A stretch of 64,000 bases of DNA, taken from JAUIET01 sp964352475 (GTDB taxonomy: Bacteria > Pseudomonadota > Gammaproteobacteria > Pseudomonadales > JAUIET01). The DNA lies in contig CAYGSL010000021.1 in NCBI GenBank assembly GCA_964352475.1, positions 1-64,000 of the forward strand, written 5' to 3'. Position 1 is the stretch's first letter. Every line of letters starts with the position of its first letter. The notes under the pieces were generated by a model. The model was not told where the DNA came from. It searched no databases and saw nothing but the letters and a program-made list of their open reading frames with translations. This document shows positions 1 through 8,542 of this stretch, in pieces. The translations under genes and the position numbers were made by a program.

Positions 1-66
1 GGCAGAGTGGTTATGCAGCGGACTGCAACTCCGTATACGCCGGTTCGATTCCGACCCGCGCCTCCA
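1..66 (+). tRNA. tRNA-Cys(GCA), 5' end cut by window edge
   Basis: The anticodon stem-loop reads gactGCAactcc, giving anticodon GCA. A T-loop TTCGATT follows, then an acceptor 3' strand ending in an encoded CCA at 64-66. The first several bases of the acceptor stem lie outside the window. The T-stem has one mismatch when folded by eye. It lies 6 bp from tRNA-Leu, an arrangement like the Gly-Cys-Leu tRNA cluster of gammaproteobacteria; a tRNA-Gly just upstream is therefore likely but not visible. Confidence 0.93.
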
Positions 67-72
67 TTAGCT

Positions 73-159
73 GCCCGGATGGCGAAATTGGTAGACGCAA
101 GGGACTTAAAATCCCTCGGTGGCAACACCGTCCCGGTTCAAGTCCGGGTCCGGGCACCA
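73..159 (+). tRNA. tRNA-Leu(UAA)
   Basis: This is a complete 87-nt class II tRNA. The acceptor GCCCGGA pairs with TCCGGGC and is followed by ACCA. The D-arm contains GGTAGACGC, the anticodon loop is ctTAAaa, the long variable arm is characteristic of Leu/Ser tRNAs, and the T-loop is TTCAAGT. CCA is encoded at 157-159. It is probably co-transcribed with the preceding tRNA-Cys. No T-rich terminator is visible before the next gene. Confidence 0.97.
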
Positions 160-241
160 TTATTTGACTAAGGCGGAATGCAATGGAGTTGTTGCCTGCG
201 ACAATCAAATTCATAACATTTCATCCTTGAGGCATTGTCTT

Positions 242-2305
242 GTGCGCACATGCGCAAATCTCTTGATCGCACTTGCAGGGTACTTGCTACTAGCAGGTGC
301 GCTGATGGCAGCTTCATTGTCGATTTACGCTGATCCAGGCGACTCGGCTTCCGGCCAGGTTTACCCCGCAAGTTATTTCCAGAGATTTTCGCCACGCACC
401 GCGCGCGATATGTTAAACCAGGTACCCGGATTTTTACCGCGAGAAATAGAAGAGTCGCGCGGACTGGGACAGGCTTCCAGCAATGTTCTTATTAACGGCG
501 CGCGTTCCTCGGGCAAACAAAACAGCGCACTTGTCGAACTTTCACGGCTGCCCGCAAATTCCGTGATCAAGATCATCATTCGTGACGGTGCGAGTCTGGG
601 TATTCCAGGGCTCAGTGGCGATGTTGCCGACGTGCTGCTCAATGAGACCGTCACAAGCGGTACCTGGCTGTGGCGAACCCACCATCGTGACCGAATAGAT
701 TCGGTCTGGCCGCGCTTTGAATTGTCTGTGACGGGTACTGAGAAAGACTGGACCTGGCGAGTCAATGTGCAAAACAAGCAGGACAGGCTGGGTCATTGGG
801 GCGATGAATTCGTGTTCGACGCCGCAGGTGAATTGATAGAAACTCGAGATGAGTTCGTTACTTACAATACTGATCGCCCTGCCGCTGCAGTCGCGTTTTC
901 CTGGGCACCGGATTCTGGCGATGTGGCCAATCTTTCCTTGTCGTATCGACAAGCCCGAAGCGACAATGATGAGAGTTCGCTCAGAATACCTGGCGACGGT
1001 GGTGATCCCACTCTGCGTTTTTTCGATTTTGTCGACAACAAATGGGTAGCAGAGCTGAGCGGTGATTATCTGTTTGCGTTTTCTGATTCGTCTTTGAAGC
1101 TAATTGCTTATCAGCGTCTTAGAAAGGCTCCTCGTACTGTTACCACTGATATTTTTACTCTCGATGAAGTAGAACTTAGCCGGCAAATTTTTCAACGCAG
1201 GTCGAAATCAGGTGAAAGTATTCTGCGAAGTGAGTATAGGTGGGGAGAGCAACCGCAGACATGGCAGCTGGCTGCAGAGGGTGTTTTCAACTTTACGGAT
1301 GCGAATTCGCTGGTATTGTCCAGTGAAAATGGTGATGAACTGGTAAGTGCTGAGATTGCCAATGGAAGTTCTCGGGTAGAAGAGCGGCGATATCAGGCCA
1401 CGCTTAGTCATGGCAGGGCGCTTGGCTCACGTACCAGGGCGCAGCTTTCTCTTGGCATCGAGCAATCTACCTTGCAGCAATCTGGCGATTCAGGATTGCA
1501 GCGTGAATTCACTCGGCCCAAAGGCCAGCTCAGCATCAGCCATCAGCTAAGACCTGCGACTTTGCTCAGCATGCGGCTGGCCAGAGAAGTTGGTCAGCTG
1601 GATTTTTTCGACTTTATCTCTTCGGTTAATCTGGACACCAACAACGCGGCAGCCGGAAACCCGGATTTGGTGCCGCCTCAGATTTGGCTGCTGGAATTGC
1701 AGCTGGAGCAACAGTTGGGCAACAGTGGAGATGTGTCGCTTACATTAAAGTATGAAGATATTGAGGATATTGTTGATCAAATTCCGATAGGGAGCAGCGA
1801 GGCGGCTGGCAATCTGGATTCCGCAACCCGTTATGGGATGCAGTGGGTATCCACCCTGTATCTTGACAGGCTCGGCTTGAAAGGTGGGCAATTGCGTTTG
1901 GATTATTTGCTGCAAAACAGCGAGCTGAACGACCCCCTAACGGGCGAGCTTCGTCGGATAAATGAAGATACGATCAGTGATTTTTTTGCCGAACTACGAC
2001 ATGATATTCCAGGTAGCGACTGGGCATGGGGTATAAACTACGCCAGGTTTCGTGAAGCTGATGTGCTTCGCCTGGACGAGCGCAGCCATTCCGCCAGCGA
2101 CCTTGGCGAAGCAAAAATTTATCTGGAACACAAGAATTTGTTTGGTATGAAGCTCAATGTATCTGCTCGTAATTTATTGGATAGCTACGACCAGTTCGAG
2201 CGCTCCGTGTATGTTCAGCGACGCGATGGTCCGTTAGATTTTCGTGAAAACCGCTTCAGGAAATTTGGCGCGGTGTACGAAATTCAGCTGGAAGGCAGCT
2301 TTTAG
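242..2305 (+). CDS. TonB-dependent-receptor-like outer membrane protein (plug + barrel)
   Basis: Predicted 687-residue outer-membrane protein. The GTG at 242 is chosen because it has a TGAGG ribosome-binding site at 228-232 and begins a clean signal peptide (basic start, LLIALAGYLLLAGALMAA core, YADP-like cleavage region). The same frame is open back to an ATG at 119, but that lies inside tRNA-Leu. The N-terminal ~130 mature residues resemble a TonB plug domain (ARDMLNQVPGF, then RGLG, VLINGAR and an IIRDG segment). The remainder is rich in alternating aromatic/polar strands and ends in phenylalanine, typical of beta-barrel proteins. No TonB box or carboxypeptidase-like leader was recognised. 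The stop overlaps the next start (TAGTG), so the two genes are translationally coupled. The substrate is unknown; a glycan is plausible from the neighbour. Confidence 0.8.
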   Translation: MRTCANLLIALAGYLLLAGALMAASLSIYADPGDSASGQVYPASYFQRFSPRTARDMLNQVPGFLPREIEESRGLGQASSNVLINGARSSGKQNSALVELSRLPANSVIKIIIRDGASLGIPGLSGDVADVLLNETVTSGTWLWRTHHRDRIDSVWPRFELSVTGTEKDWTWRVNVQNKQDRLGHWGDEFVFDAAGELIETRDEFVTYNTDRPAAAVAFSWAPDSGDVANLSLSYRQARSDNDESSLRIPGDGGDPTLRFFDFVDNKWVAELSGDYLFAFSDSSLKLIAYQRLRKAPRTVTTDIFTLDEVELSRQIFQRRSKSGESILRSEYRWGEQPQTWQLAAEGVFNFTDANSLVLSSENGDELVSAEIANGSSRVEERRYQATLSHGRALGSRTRAQLSLGIEQSTLQQSGDSGLQREFTRPKGQLSISHQLRPATLLSMRLAREVGQLDFFDFISSVNLDTNNAAAGNPDLVPPQIWLLELQLEQQLGNSGDVSLTLKYEDIEDIVDQIPIGSSEAAGNLDSATRYGMQWVSTLYLDRLGLKGGQLRLDYLLQNSELNDPLTGELRRINEDTISDFFAELRHDIPGSDWAWGINYARFREADVLRLDERSHSASDLGEAKIYLEHKNLFGMKLNVSARNLLDSYDQFERSVYVQRRDGPLDFRENRFRKFGAVYEIQLEGSF

Positions 2306-4197
2306 TGTCGTCGGCGAACGTTAGCGCGGTCCGCATGTTAATTGCGTTAGTTTTGACGATGCTTCTTGTCGTTTTTTATTCTGAATGGCAATTAAGTCGC
2401 TCGCTTTCACACTGCAAACCACTTGGCGATAAGTTGGTTTTGTGTCCGGGCAGCGATATGCTCAGGCTCAGAGACAAGCAGATGCCCGAATACGAACATT
2501 CTGATTTTGACTTCTCAGGTGCTGGTATTACGCTGCATGCTGCGCGCAATGAGGTTGTTGCATTTCAGCTTATTGCGCACAGGCTCGCGCATGATGTGCC
2601 GCAGAAAATTACCCTGCAGTTTGACGATCTGCGCTCAGAAAAGGCGGTGTTTTCAGCTGAATCTAACGCCGCGTTATTCCAGGCTTGGTACCATACTGTA
2701 GGCAATGGAGGGTATACCTGGGGGCCTGACAGTGAGGTACTACCCTGGCCAGGGAATTACCCCGATGCCTTGATTCCGCAGTTTGCCGGGTGTCAGCAAT
2801 CCGAAACTCTTTTTGACTCAGTAAGCATTGATACCCGCGCAGGTACGAATACCGCTGTTTGGATGGATTTATACATTCCTGACGAACAGCCGCCGGGCGT
2901 TTACAAAGGTGTGGTGCTCGTACAATCGGCTGATATAGATGACCTCGAATTGCCTGTCACGCTGCATATACACGACGTCGTATTGCCTGATCGACCCACT
3001 ATTGATGCCGTCGGTGAGGTGTACCGCGCCTACGCATTGGAAGGAGTTGGTGAAGAGAGAAGCAGCAAACAATGGATTGAAATGGCGCACTGTTATCAGC
3101 GTCTGGCACACCAGCACAGAGTCGTTTTTATCGAGCGTTGGGATCAACCAGCAGCCATGGATTGGTCGGCTTATCGCCGATACGCTGGGCCTCTGCTTAG
3201 CGGAGAGGCGTTTTCGTCTGTCGCTGGCTATACAGGGCCAGGCGAAAATACACCGGTATCAGTTTGGCGCACACCCTGGCCGCAAGTATACAACGTTCGA
3301 ATAAGCGAGCCACCGAGCGATTCAGAAATACAGAACTTTGAAACAGAGGCCAAACGCTGGCAACAGGAAGTACGGGCAAATGAATGGCGTTCTACTCGCT
3401 ATTTCGCTTATGTATTTGATGAAGTTGACGGGCCTGTTGATCATGACAAAGAGAACGTTACCTTAGCGCACAGTTACATAAAGAACGCGCATCTATTAAT
3501 GAAAGAAGTGCAGCAAGCGATAGATCGCGGCGCTGGTGACGGCAGAATTGACCTTATCTGGACGAGTCATTCCGACCCCAGGCAATGGTTGAATGATGCA
3601 GAGTTGGATTTAGTGGGTATTACGCGACTTTGGGCGCCCAACGCGAGCGCCGCGCCAAGCACTTTCCTGCAGCAGCGGAAAAAGGCGGGCGAGCGAGTCT
3701 GGTTTTACCACAGTGGTCACCCGTCGATTGGGATACACAGTATTAATGCAAACGGCATTGAGATGCGTACATGGGGAGTAATCGCCGCACGGTATCGGCT
3801 GGACGGCAACCTGATGTGGGCGGTGAATTTAGGGGACATGGAGGCACCGTATCGTTTACCTATCTACAAGCCAGGCGAGGATCGATTTGGTAACGGTGTG
3901 ATGGTTTACCCCGGCAATCAACTGCCAAAAATTGGTTTTGCCGCAGTCCCAGGGCCGATCCCTTCGATGAGGCTTAAAGCCTGGCGTAGAGGTTTGCAAG
4001 ATGCAGAGCTTGCGGAACTGGCGCGGCGCAATGGCAGAGAGCAAGCCGTTGACGAATTGCTGACTGAGATTGTGCCGGTGGCATTGGCCGATGCCCAGGA
4101 TCTCAACGTTGAAACAGCGCAGTGGTCGCAAAACCCGGCTGACTGGATAGATCTCAAAATTAATTTATTGCAACTGGCCAGCCAGCACAGCCGTTAA
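2305..4197 (+). CDS. GH123/DUF4091-like putative glycoside hydrolase, membrane-anchored or secreted
   Basis: A 630-residue protein starting at a GTG that overlaps the upstream stop by one base; an ATG at 2335 (residue 11) is an alternative. An N-terminal hydrophobic segment (MLIALVLTMLLVVFY) would export or anchor it. The central part resembles the catalytic region of GH123 enzymes, which use an adjacent Asp-Glu pair in substrate-assisted hydrolysis of N-acetyl-galactosaminides. Here YVFDEVDGP places D372-E373 in such a pair. The C-terminal stretch (LKAWRRGLQDAELAELA) resembles the DUF4091 end of the family. Coupling to a TonB-type receptor suggests joint handling of an extracellular glycan. 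Family membership is fairly sure; the substrate is inference. Confidence 0.72.
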   Translation: MSSANVSAVRMLIALVLTMLLVVFYSEWQLSRSLSHCKPLGDKLVLCPGSDMLRLRDKQMPEYEHSDFDFSGAGITLHAARNEVVAFQLIAHRLAHDVPQKITLQFDDLRSEKAVFSAESNAALFQAWYHTVGNGGYTWGPDSEVLPWPGNYPDALIPQFAGCQQSETLFDSVSIDTRAGTNTAVWMDLYIPDEQPPGVYKGVVLVQSADIDDLELPVTLHIHDVVLPDRPTIDAVGEVYRAYALEGVGEERSSKQWIEMAHCYQRLAHQHRVVFIERWDQPAAMDWSAYRRYAGPLLSGEAFSSVAGYTGPGENTPVSVWRTPWPQVYNVRISEPPSDSEIQNFETEAKRWQQEVRANEWRSTRYFAYVFDEVDGPVDHDKENVTLAHSYIKNAHLLMKEVQQAIDRGAGDGRIDLIWTSHSDPRQWLNDAELDLVGITRLWAPNASAAPSTFLQQRKKAGERVWFYHSGHPSIGIHSINANGIEMRTWGVIAARYRLDGNLMWAVNLGDMEAPYRLPIYKPGEDRFGNGVMVYPGNQLPKIGFAAVPGPIPSMRLKAWRRGLQDAELAELARRNGREQAVDELLTEIVPVALADAQDLNVETAQWSQNPADWIDLKINLLQLASQHSR

Positions 4198-4249
4198 CGC
4201 CTTGGAATACAGCCAACACGGCGGTATCCTTTGCGCCCGAAATGATCAT

Positions 4250-4263
4250 CGTTATGCGTAACG
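4250..4263. promoter_or_regulatory. Short inverted repeat upstream of the hydratase/aldolase genes
   Basis: CGTTA-TGCG-TAACG forms a 5-bp inverted repeat in the 100-bp gap ahead of the gene at 4298. It could be a small operator half-site pair or chance; there is no T-run to suggest a terminator. No clear -35/-10 pair was seen here. Confidence 0.2.
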
Positions 4264-4297
4264 GTGATTTTAGCCACCGACTCTCGGAATTCTATCA

Positions 4298-5275
4298 ATG
4301 ACTCCTGAAGAACGACAAGCGTTTGAAGAGGAGCTGCAAACCTTTGTAGGGCGTGCACTCCACCCGGAACCCAAGCGTTCCTACGACGCCGTGAATGAAG
4401 CCATGATTCGCCATTGGGCAGAAGTCATGGGTGACAAGAACCCAGCGTATACCGATGCCGAATGGGCCGCTAACAGCAAGCGTGGCGAGTTAATTGCGCC
4501 ACCGGCGATGATGTACGCCTGGAATCAGGAAGGTTATGCCGTAGCGTCAGCGGGCAGGCCCAGCGACGGCTTGTCTGACCTGGTCGCATTTTTTGATCAA
4601 CACGGGTTCACCGGTTCCTTGGGCACCAACGTGGATCAGGAGTTTTTCGCGGAAGCCAAAATTGGTGATGCACTGTTTGAAGATGCCATCATTGAAGAAA
4701 TCAGTGAGCAAAAGGTGACGGCACGCGGTCAGGGTTATTTTTTGCAGACGCTGGCAAAATTCTCTAATCAGGCTGGCGAACTGATCGGCACGCAGCGCTT
4801 TCGAGTTTTTAAATTCATACCACCTGAAGCACCACCGCAGGCGGCCGCAAGCAGTGCCAGTGAAGAACTGGAGATACCGACTCGTATCCATGCACCGCGT
4901 GGCCAGGACAACGGCTGGTGGTGGGACGCATGCGATGAAGGCAAGGTATTGATTCAACGTTGCAAAAACTGCCAGACTTTGCGCCATCCGCCCAGACCTA
5001 TGTGCGGCGAGTGTCAATCCACAGACTGGGACTCGATAGAGTCCACGCTGGACGGTGAGATTTTCAGTTTTGTCGAAATGCACTATCCCAAGTTTCCCGG
5101 TTACAAATACCCATTGATAGTCGCTGTAATAAGCCTGGCCGAAGGCACGCGGATAATTTCTAACGTGGTGGGCATCGATTCTGAAGACGTGAAGATCGGT
5201 ATGAAAGTAAAAGGCAAAGTAGAGCAAGTGGATGAGAAAACCATGTTGCCGCAGTTTTATCCGGCGGAGGTGTAG
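4298..5275 (+). CDS. ChsH2-like fusion: MaoC hot-dog domain + DUF35 zinc-ribbon/OB fold
   Basis: A 325-residue two-domain protein. Residues ~10-170 look like a MaoC-type N-terminal hot-dog domain (YDAVNEAMIRHWAEVMGDKNP, then a GELIAPPAMMYAW segment). Residues ~205-325 are a DUF35 rubredoxin-like zinc ribbon plus OB fold, with Cys222-x2-Cys225 and Cys236-x2-Cys239. The same architecture occurs in ChsH2 of the mycobacterial cholesterol igr operon. There the MaoC part pairs with ChsH1 to hydrate an enoyl-CoA, and the DUF35 part binds the aldolase Ltp2. The next two genes are ChsH1-like and Ltp2-like in the same order. Steroid side-chain chemistry is inference; other branched acyl-CoAs are possible. 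Confidence 0.85.
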   Translation: MTPEERQAFEEELQTFVGRALHPEPKRSYDAVNEAMIRHWAEVMGDKNPAYTDAEWAANSKRGELIAPPAMMYAWNQEGYAVASAGRPSDGLSDLVAFFDQHGFTGSLGTNVDQEFFAEAKIGDALFEDAIIEEISEQKVTARGQGYFLQTLAKFSNQAGELIGTQRFRVFKFIPPEAPPQAAASSASEELEIPTRIHAPRGQDNGWWWDACDEGKVLIQRCKNCQTLRHPPRPMCGECQSTDWDSIESTLDGEIFSFVEMHYPKFPGYKYPLIVAVISLAEGTRIISNVVGIDSEDVKIGMKVKGKVEQVDEKTMLPQFYPAEV

Positions 5276-5277
5276 CG

Positions 5278-5697
5278 ATGACACATCAAACATTGAACTT
5301 TGCTGACGTTGCTGTAGGCGACAAACTGCCGGTGCTGGATATAGATATCACCAGTTCATTGATCAGTTGTGGCGCTTTGGCCACACGTGACTTTGAGCCT
5401 TGTCACCACGTGCCCAAGGTTGCTCAGGATATGGGCCTGCCGGATGTGTTCATGAACATTCTGACCAGCCAGGCCTTAATGGCACGATTTGTTACCGATT
5501 GGTCTGGACCTGAAGCGGTTATGAAGGCGCTGAACGTAAAATTGGGCGCTCCGAACGTGCCGGGCATGGTGATGACCGTAACTGGTGAGGTCACCGAAAA
5601 AGATGACGATAAAAAGCTGGTTAAAGTGAACGTGACCGGTGAGAACAATATTTGGGGCATGCACATGGAAGGCAGCGTTAGCGTTGAGTTGCTCTAA
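5278..5697 (+). CDS. MaoC-type enoyl-CoA hydratase subunit (ChsH1-like)
   Basis: A 139-residue single hot-dog-fold protein starting 2 bp after the ChsH2-like stop. The hydratase-2 style catalytic pair is visible as Asp38-FEPC-His43 in RDFEPCHH. The MVMTVTGEVTEK and GENNIWGMHMEGSV strands fit the MaoC core. It is about half the size of a double hot-dog hydratase, as expected for a subunit that works as a heteromer with the fused partner upstream. It probably provides the catalytic residues while the partner shapes the pocket for a bulky acyl group (known for ChsH1-ChsH2, inferred here). Confidence 0.84.
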   Translation: MTHQTLNFADVAVGDKLPVLDIDITSSLISCGALATRDFEPCHHVPKVAQDMGLPDVFMNILTSQALMARFVTDWSGPEAVMKALNVKLGAPNVPGMVMTVTGEVTEKDDDKKLVKVNVTGENNIWGMHMEGSVSVELL

Positions 5698-5755
5698 CTC
5701 AAGTCGAGAATAGCTCTCATAAATGCAAACCACCTTCCTAAACTGGAGTCTATGA

Positions 5756-6922
5756 ATGTCTATTTGTGATAAGACGGCGATTGTGGGCATCGCCAATACC
5801 GAGTTTTCCAAAAATTCGGGTCGTTCCGAGCTGCAGTTGGCAGCCGAAGCCACACGTGATGCGCTGGAAGACGCTGGCCTCAAGCCCGGTGACGTAGACG
5901 GTATGACCACGTTCACCATGGACAACACCGATGAAATTGAACTTGCCCGAGCGGTTGGTATTGGCGACCTCAGGTTTTATTCGCGAGTGCCGCACGGTGG
6001 TGGTGCGGCTACCGGCTTGATTCATCAGGCAGTAATGGCGGTCGCTAGCGGCATGGCTGAGTGCGTGGTCTGTTATCGCTCCTTGAATGGACGTTCCGGC
6101 CATCGATACAGTTCTGGTGTGTCAGGCCCTTTGCTCACGGCTGATGCCATTCATTGGGGGTGGTATACACCATATGGGCTGATGACGCCGGCCAGTTGGG
6201 TAGCGATGTACTCGCAGCGTTATATGCATTTGACCGAAGAATGTCAGGAAGCGATGTTTGAAATCGCCTACGTACAACGAGAGTATGCGGCGAAGAATCC
6301 AGCCGCCTTGTTTTATGAGCAGCCGTTTACGCTGGATGACTATGACACTGCCAAGCGCATTGTGTCGCCGCTCAAGTTGCTGGATTGCTGTTTGGAAAGT
6401 GACGGGGGCAGTGCAGTCATAATCACCACCGCTGAGCGAGCAAAAGACCTGAAACACAAGCCCGTTGCCATTAAAGGGGTTGGGCAGGCAGCTGCTGCCA
6501 ATATGGAATCGATGACCAGCTTTTATCGCCCCGAAATAGCCGCTATTCCATCCATGGATATTGCCGCCAAAGAAGCCTACCAGCAAAGCGGCCTGACCCC
6601 CGATGATATTGATGCCGCCGTTATCTATGATGCGTTCACACCCATCGTGTTATGGCAGCTGGAGAGTTGGGGTTTCTGTGAATCGTATAAAGCGCCTCAA
6701 TTTGTGCTGGATGGCGCGCTGCGCAGCAACGGACGCTTGCCAACCAATACTCATGGCGGGCAACTGAGCGAAGCTTATATTCACGGAGTTAACGGCGTGG
6801 TAGAGGCAGCCAAACTGGTGCGCGGTAGCTCTGTTAACCAACCGGAAAAGACCATTAATAATGTGTTGGTAACCTCAGGTGTGGGAGTGCCAACAGGTGG
6901 AGCCTTGCTCGGCAATTTATAA
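5756..6922 (+). CDS. Ltp2-like thiolase-fold protein, probable acyl-CoA retro-aldolase
   Basis: A 388-residue thiolase-superfamily (SCP-x/lipid-transfer) protein. The ATG at 5756 has GGAG at 5745-5748. C-terminal signatures include YDAFT (Tyr291) and NTHGGQLSEAYIHG (Tyr341). Where true thiolases carry the nucleophilic Cys, this protein reads HGGGAATGL, so thiolysis looks impossible. That loss and the retained tyrosines fit the Ltp2 aldolases, which cleave beta-hydroxy steroid CoA esters in complex with the DUF35 domain of ChsH2. The 58-bp gap to the hydratase gene holds no terminator, so an operon is likely. Annotation pipelines would probably label it acetyl-CoA acetyltransferase or lipid-transfer protein. 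Confidence 0.83.
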   Translation: MSICDKTAIVGIANTEFSKNSGRSELQLAAEATRDALEDAGLKPGDVDGMTTFTMDNTDEIELARAVGIGDLRFYSRVPHGGGAATGLIHQAVMAVASGMAECVVCYRSLNGRSGHRYSSGVSGPLLTADAIHWGWYTPYGLMTPASWVAMYSQRYMHLTEECQEAMFEIAYVQREYAAKNPAALFYEQPFTLDDYDTAKRIVSPLKLLDCCLESDGGSAVIITTAERAKDLKHKPVAIKGVGQAAAANMESMTSFYRPEIAAIPSMDIAAKEAYQQSGLTPDDIDAAVIYDAFTPIVLWQLESWGFCESYKAPQFVLDGALRSNGRLPTNTHGGQLSEAYIHGVNGVVEAAKLVRGSSVNQPEKTINNVLVTSGVGVPTGGALLGNL

Positions 6923-6954
6923 AGTAGATTCTCTTACTGAAATCCAAATTATTG

Positions 6955-7779
6955 ATGTTTAAGAATATGACTAATCGATTTGAAGGGCAGGTAGCCATTG
7001 TTACAGGTGGCAGTCTTGGCATTGGGCGCTCCATTGTGCGCCAGTTGGTGCGTGAAGGAGCGCATGTAGTGGCGTGTGCGCGACGCAAACCAAAGCTGGA
7101 TGAGTTGGTTGCAGAACTTGCTGGTGAAGCAGGCAGCGTGGTGGCTGCCGCGCTGGATGTGAATGATCTCGAAGGCTTTGCAACCCTGATTCAGCAAACA
7201 CATGCCGAGCACGGCCGGCTGGACGTATTGGTGAACAATGCGCCGTCGGTGATTGGGGGCATGGTGCTTGATCAATCCATCGATGATTTCCGGGCCAATT
7301 TCACGGCCTCTGTCGACAGTGTGTTCGTCGGCTGCAAGGAAGCTATGAAGTTGATGACGGAAGCCAGGTCTGGTTCCATCATCAATATAAGCTCGGTGAG
7401 CAGCCTGAGAGCCGGCATGGCAGCAGGCGCTTACTCGGGTTCGAAAGCAGCGGTTAATCAGTTCACATGCTGCGCGGCTATGGAAGCGGCCCCTTACAAC
7501 GTACGACTGAATGTTGTGGCGCCGGGTTCTGTTGTAACACCCGGGCAACAAGCTGCTTTCCGCAAAAATGAAAAAGTCAGTGACCTGGTCGCCGGCTCTA
7601 TTCCAATGCAACGTCATGCTGAACCCGAGGAGATATCCGAGGCAGTATGTTTCCTGGCGTCTTCGCAAGCGTCTTTTATTACCGGTGTTGTACTGCCGGT
7701 AGACGGTGGGAAAACACCTCAGATGTACATACCATCGTTTGATATCACTGCACTTCATAACGTAGACGCAGACAAATAA
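6955..7779 (+). CDS. SDR family oxidoreductase
   Basis: A 274-residue classical short-chain dehydrogenase. It shows TGGSLGIG for nucleotide binding, a DVND acidic turn, VNNAPS, the catalytic Ser in INISSVSS and YSGSK as the Tyr-Lys pair, followed by a PVDGG C-terminal signature. The start is uncertain: TTG 6952, ATG 6955 and ATG 6967 are in frame and none has a strong ribosome-binding site. It follows the aldolase gene by 32 bp and precedes the histidine phosphatase by 1 bp, so it is probably the fourth gene of the operon. It may oxidise or reduce a hydroxyacyl or steroid alcohol; the substrate is unknown. Confidence 0.88.
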   Translation: MFKNMTNRFEGQVAIVTGGSLGIGRSIVRQLVREGAHVVACARRKPKLDELVAELAGEAGSVVAAALDVNDLEGFATLIQQTHAEHGRLDVLVNNAPSVIGGMVLDQSIDDFRANFTASVDSVFVGCKEAMKLMTEARSGSIINISSVSSLRAGMAAGAYSGSKAAVNQFTCCAAMEAAPYNVRLNVVAPGSVVTPGQQAAFRKNEKVSDLVAGSIPMQRHAEPEEISEAVCFLASSQASFITGVVLPVDGGKTPQMYIPSFDITALHNVDADK

Positions 7780-7780
7780 C

Positions 7781-8494
7781 ATGGCAACCATCTATGTGGT
7801 TCGACATGGCCAGGCGTCCTTCGGCGCGGAAAACTACGACCAGCTTTCGCCGCTGGGCTGTCGCCAGGCGGAAGTGCTTGGTCACTACTTCCGTGATTGC
7901 GACATTCAGTTCGACGCGGTCTACAGCGGTGATCTTCAACGTCAGCAAAAGACCGCCCAGCTTGCTATCAGTTCGCAAACGGTGACGCCTGAACATCATA
8001 TTGATCCGCGTTTTAACGAAATTCAGAACGATGAGCAGATTAAATACCTACTGCCGGAAATAATCAGAAATCAACCTGCCATTAAAGAGCTTGTTGAATC
8101 CGGCGCTAAAGACAGCAAGAGCTTCCAGAAGATGGTCGAAGCCTCTTTCAATTTCTGGGTGTCTGAGCAGTGCCAGGATGAACGAATTCAAAGCTGGGCC
8201 GATTATTCCACTGGCATACGTGCGGCGATGCAGGACGTAATGTCTGCCAATGGCTCGGGTAAGACGATAGGTATCTTTGCCTCTGGCGGCACAATCGCGA
8301 CCATCGTGGCACAGGTTCTGGGCTTGGCTGGGGAACACACCTATCGGTTTTATGAGCCGGTAATCAACTGTTCTGTCAGTCAGCTGTTCTACAGCCAGGG
8401 CGGTAGCAAAGTGTCTCTGTCTTACTTCAATGACCACTCATTTCTTGATGTACTTGGCCGCCAGATGGGTGAATCTCTGGTTACCTACCGCTAG
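7781..8494 (+). CDS. Histidine phosphatase family protein (phosphoglycerate-mutase-like)
   Basis: A 237-residue branch-1 histidine phosphatase. The RHG motif near the N-terminus (YVVRHGQASFG) carries the phospho-accepting His, and an FASGGTIATIV segment replaces the more usual second-histidine neighbourhood seen in mutases. It starts 1 bp after the SDR stop, implying translational coupling with the hydratase/aldolase operon. Proteins of this subfamily often sit in acyl-CoA catabolic clusters of gammaproteobacteria, but their substrate is not known. A glycolytic role is unlikely. Confidence 0.82.
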   Translation: MATIYVVRHGQASFGAENYDQLSPLGCRQAEVLGHYFRDCDIQFDAVYSGDLQRQQKTAQLAISSQTVTPEHHIDPRFNEIQNDEQIKYLLPEIIRNQPAIKELVESGAKDSKSFQKMVEASFNFWVSEQCQDERIQSWADYSTGIRAAMQDVMSANGSGKTIGIFASGGTIATIVAQVLGLAGEHTYRFYEPVINCSVSQLFYSQGGSKVSLSYFNDHSFLDVLGRQMGESLVTYR

Positions 8495-8542
8495 CTCACT
8501 CGGGCCAGATTGCATGGTATTTGGTCAAATAATGAGCACAAG

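Noticed and set aside
119..241. Upstream extension of the TonB-like ORF to ATG 119
   Set aside because: The start lies inside tRNA-Leu; the ribosome-binding site and signal peptide support GTG 242.
4547..5293. 248-residue reverse ORF opposite the ChsH2-like gene
   Set aside because: Shadow of a gene with a clear zinc ribbon and hot-dog domain.
6949..7791. 280-residue reverse ORF opposite the SDR
   Set aside because: It mirrors a clear SDR with all motifs; its translation is Arg/His/Cys-rich with no recognisable domain.
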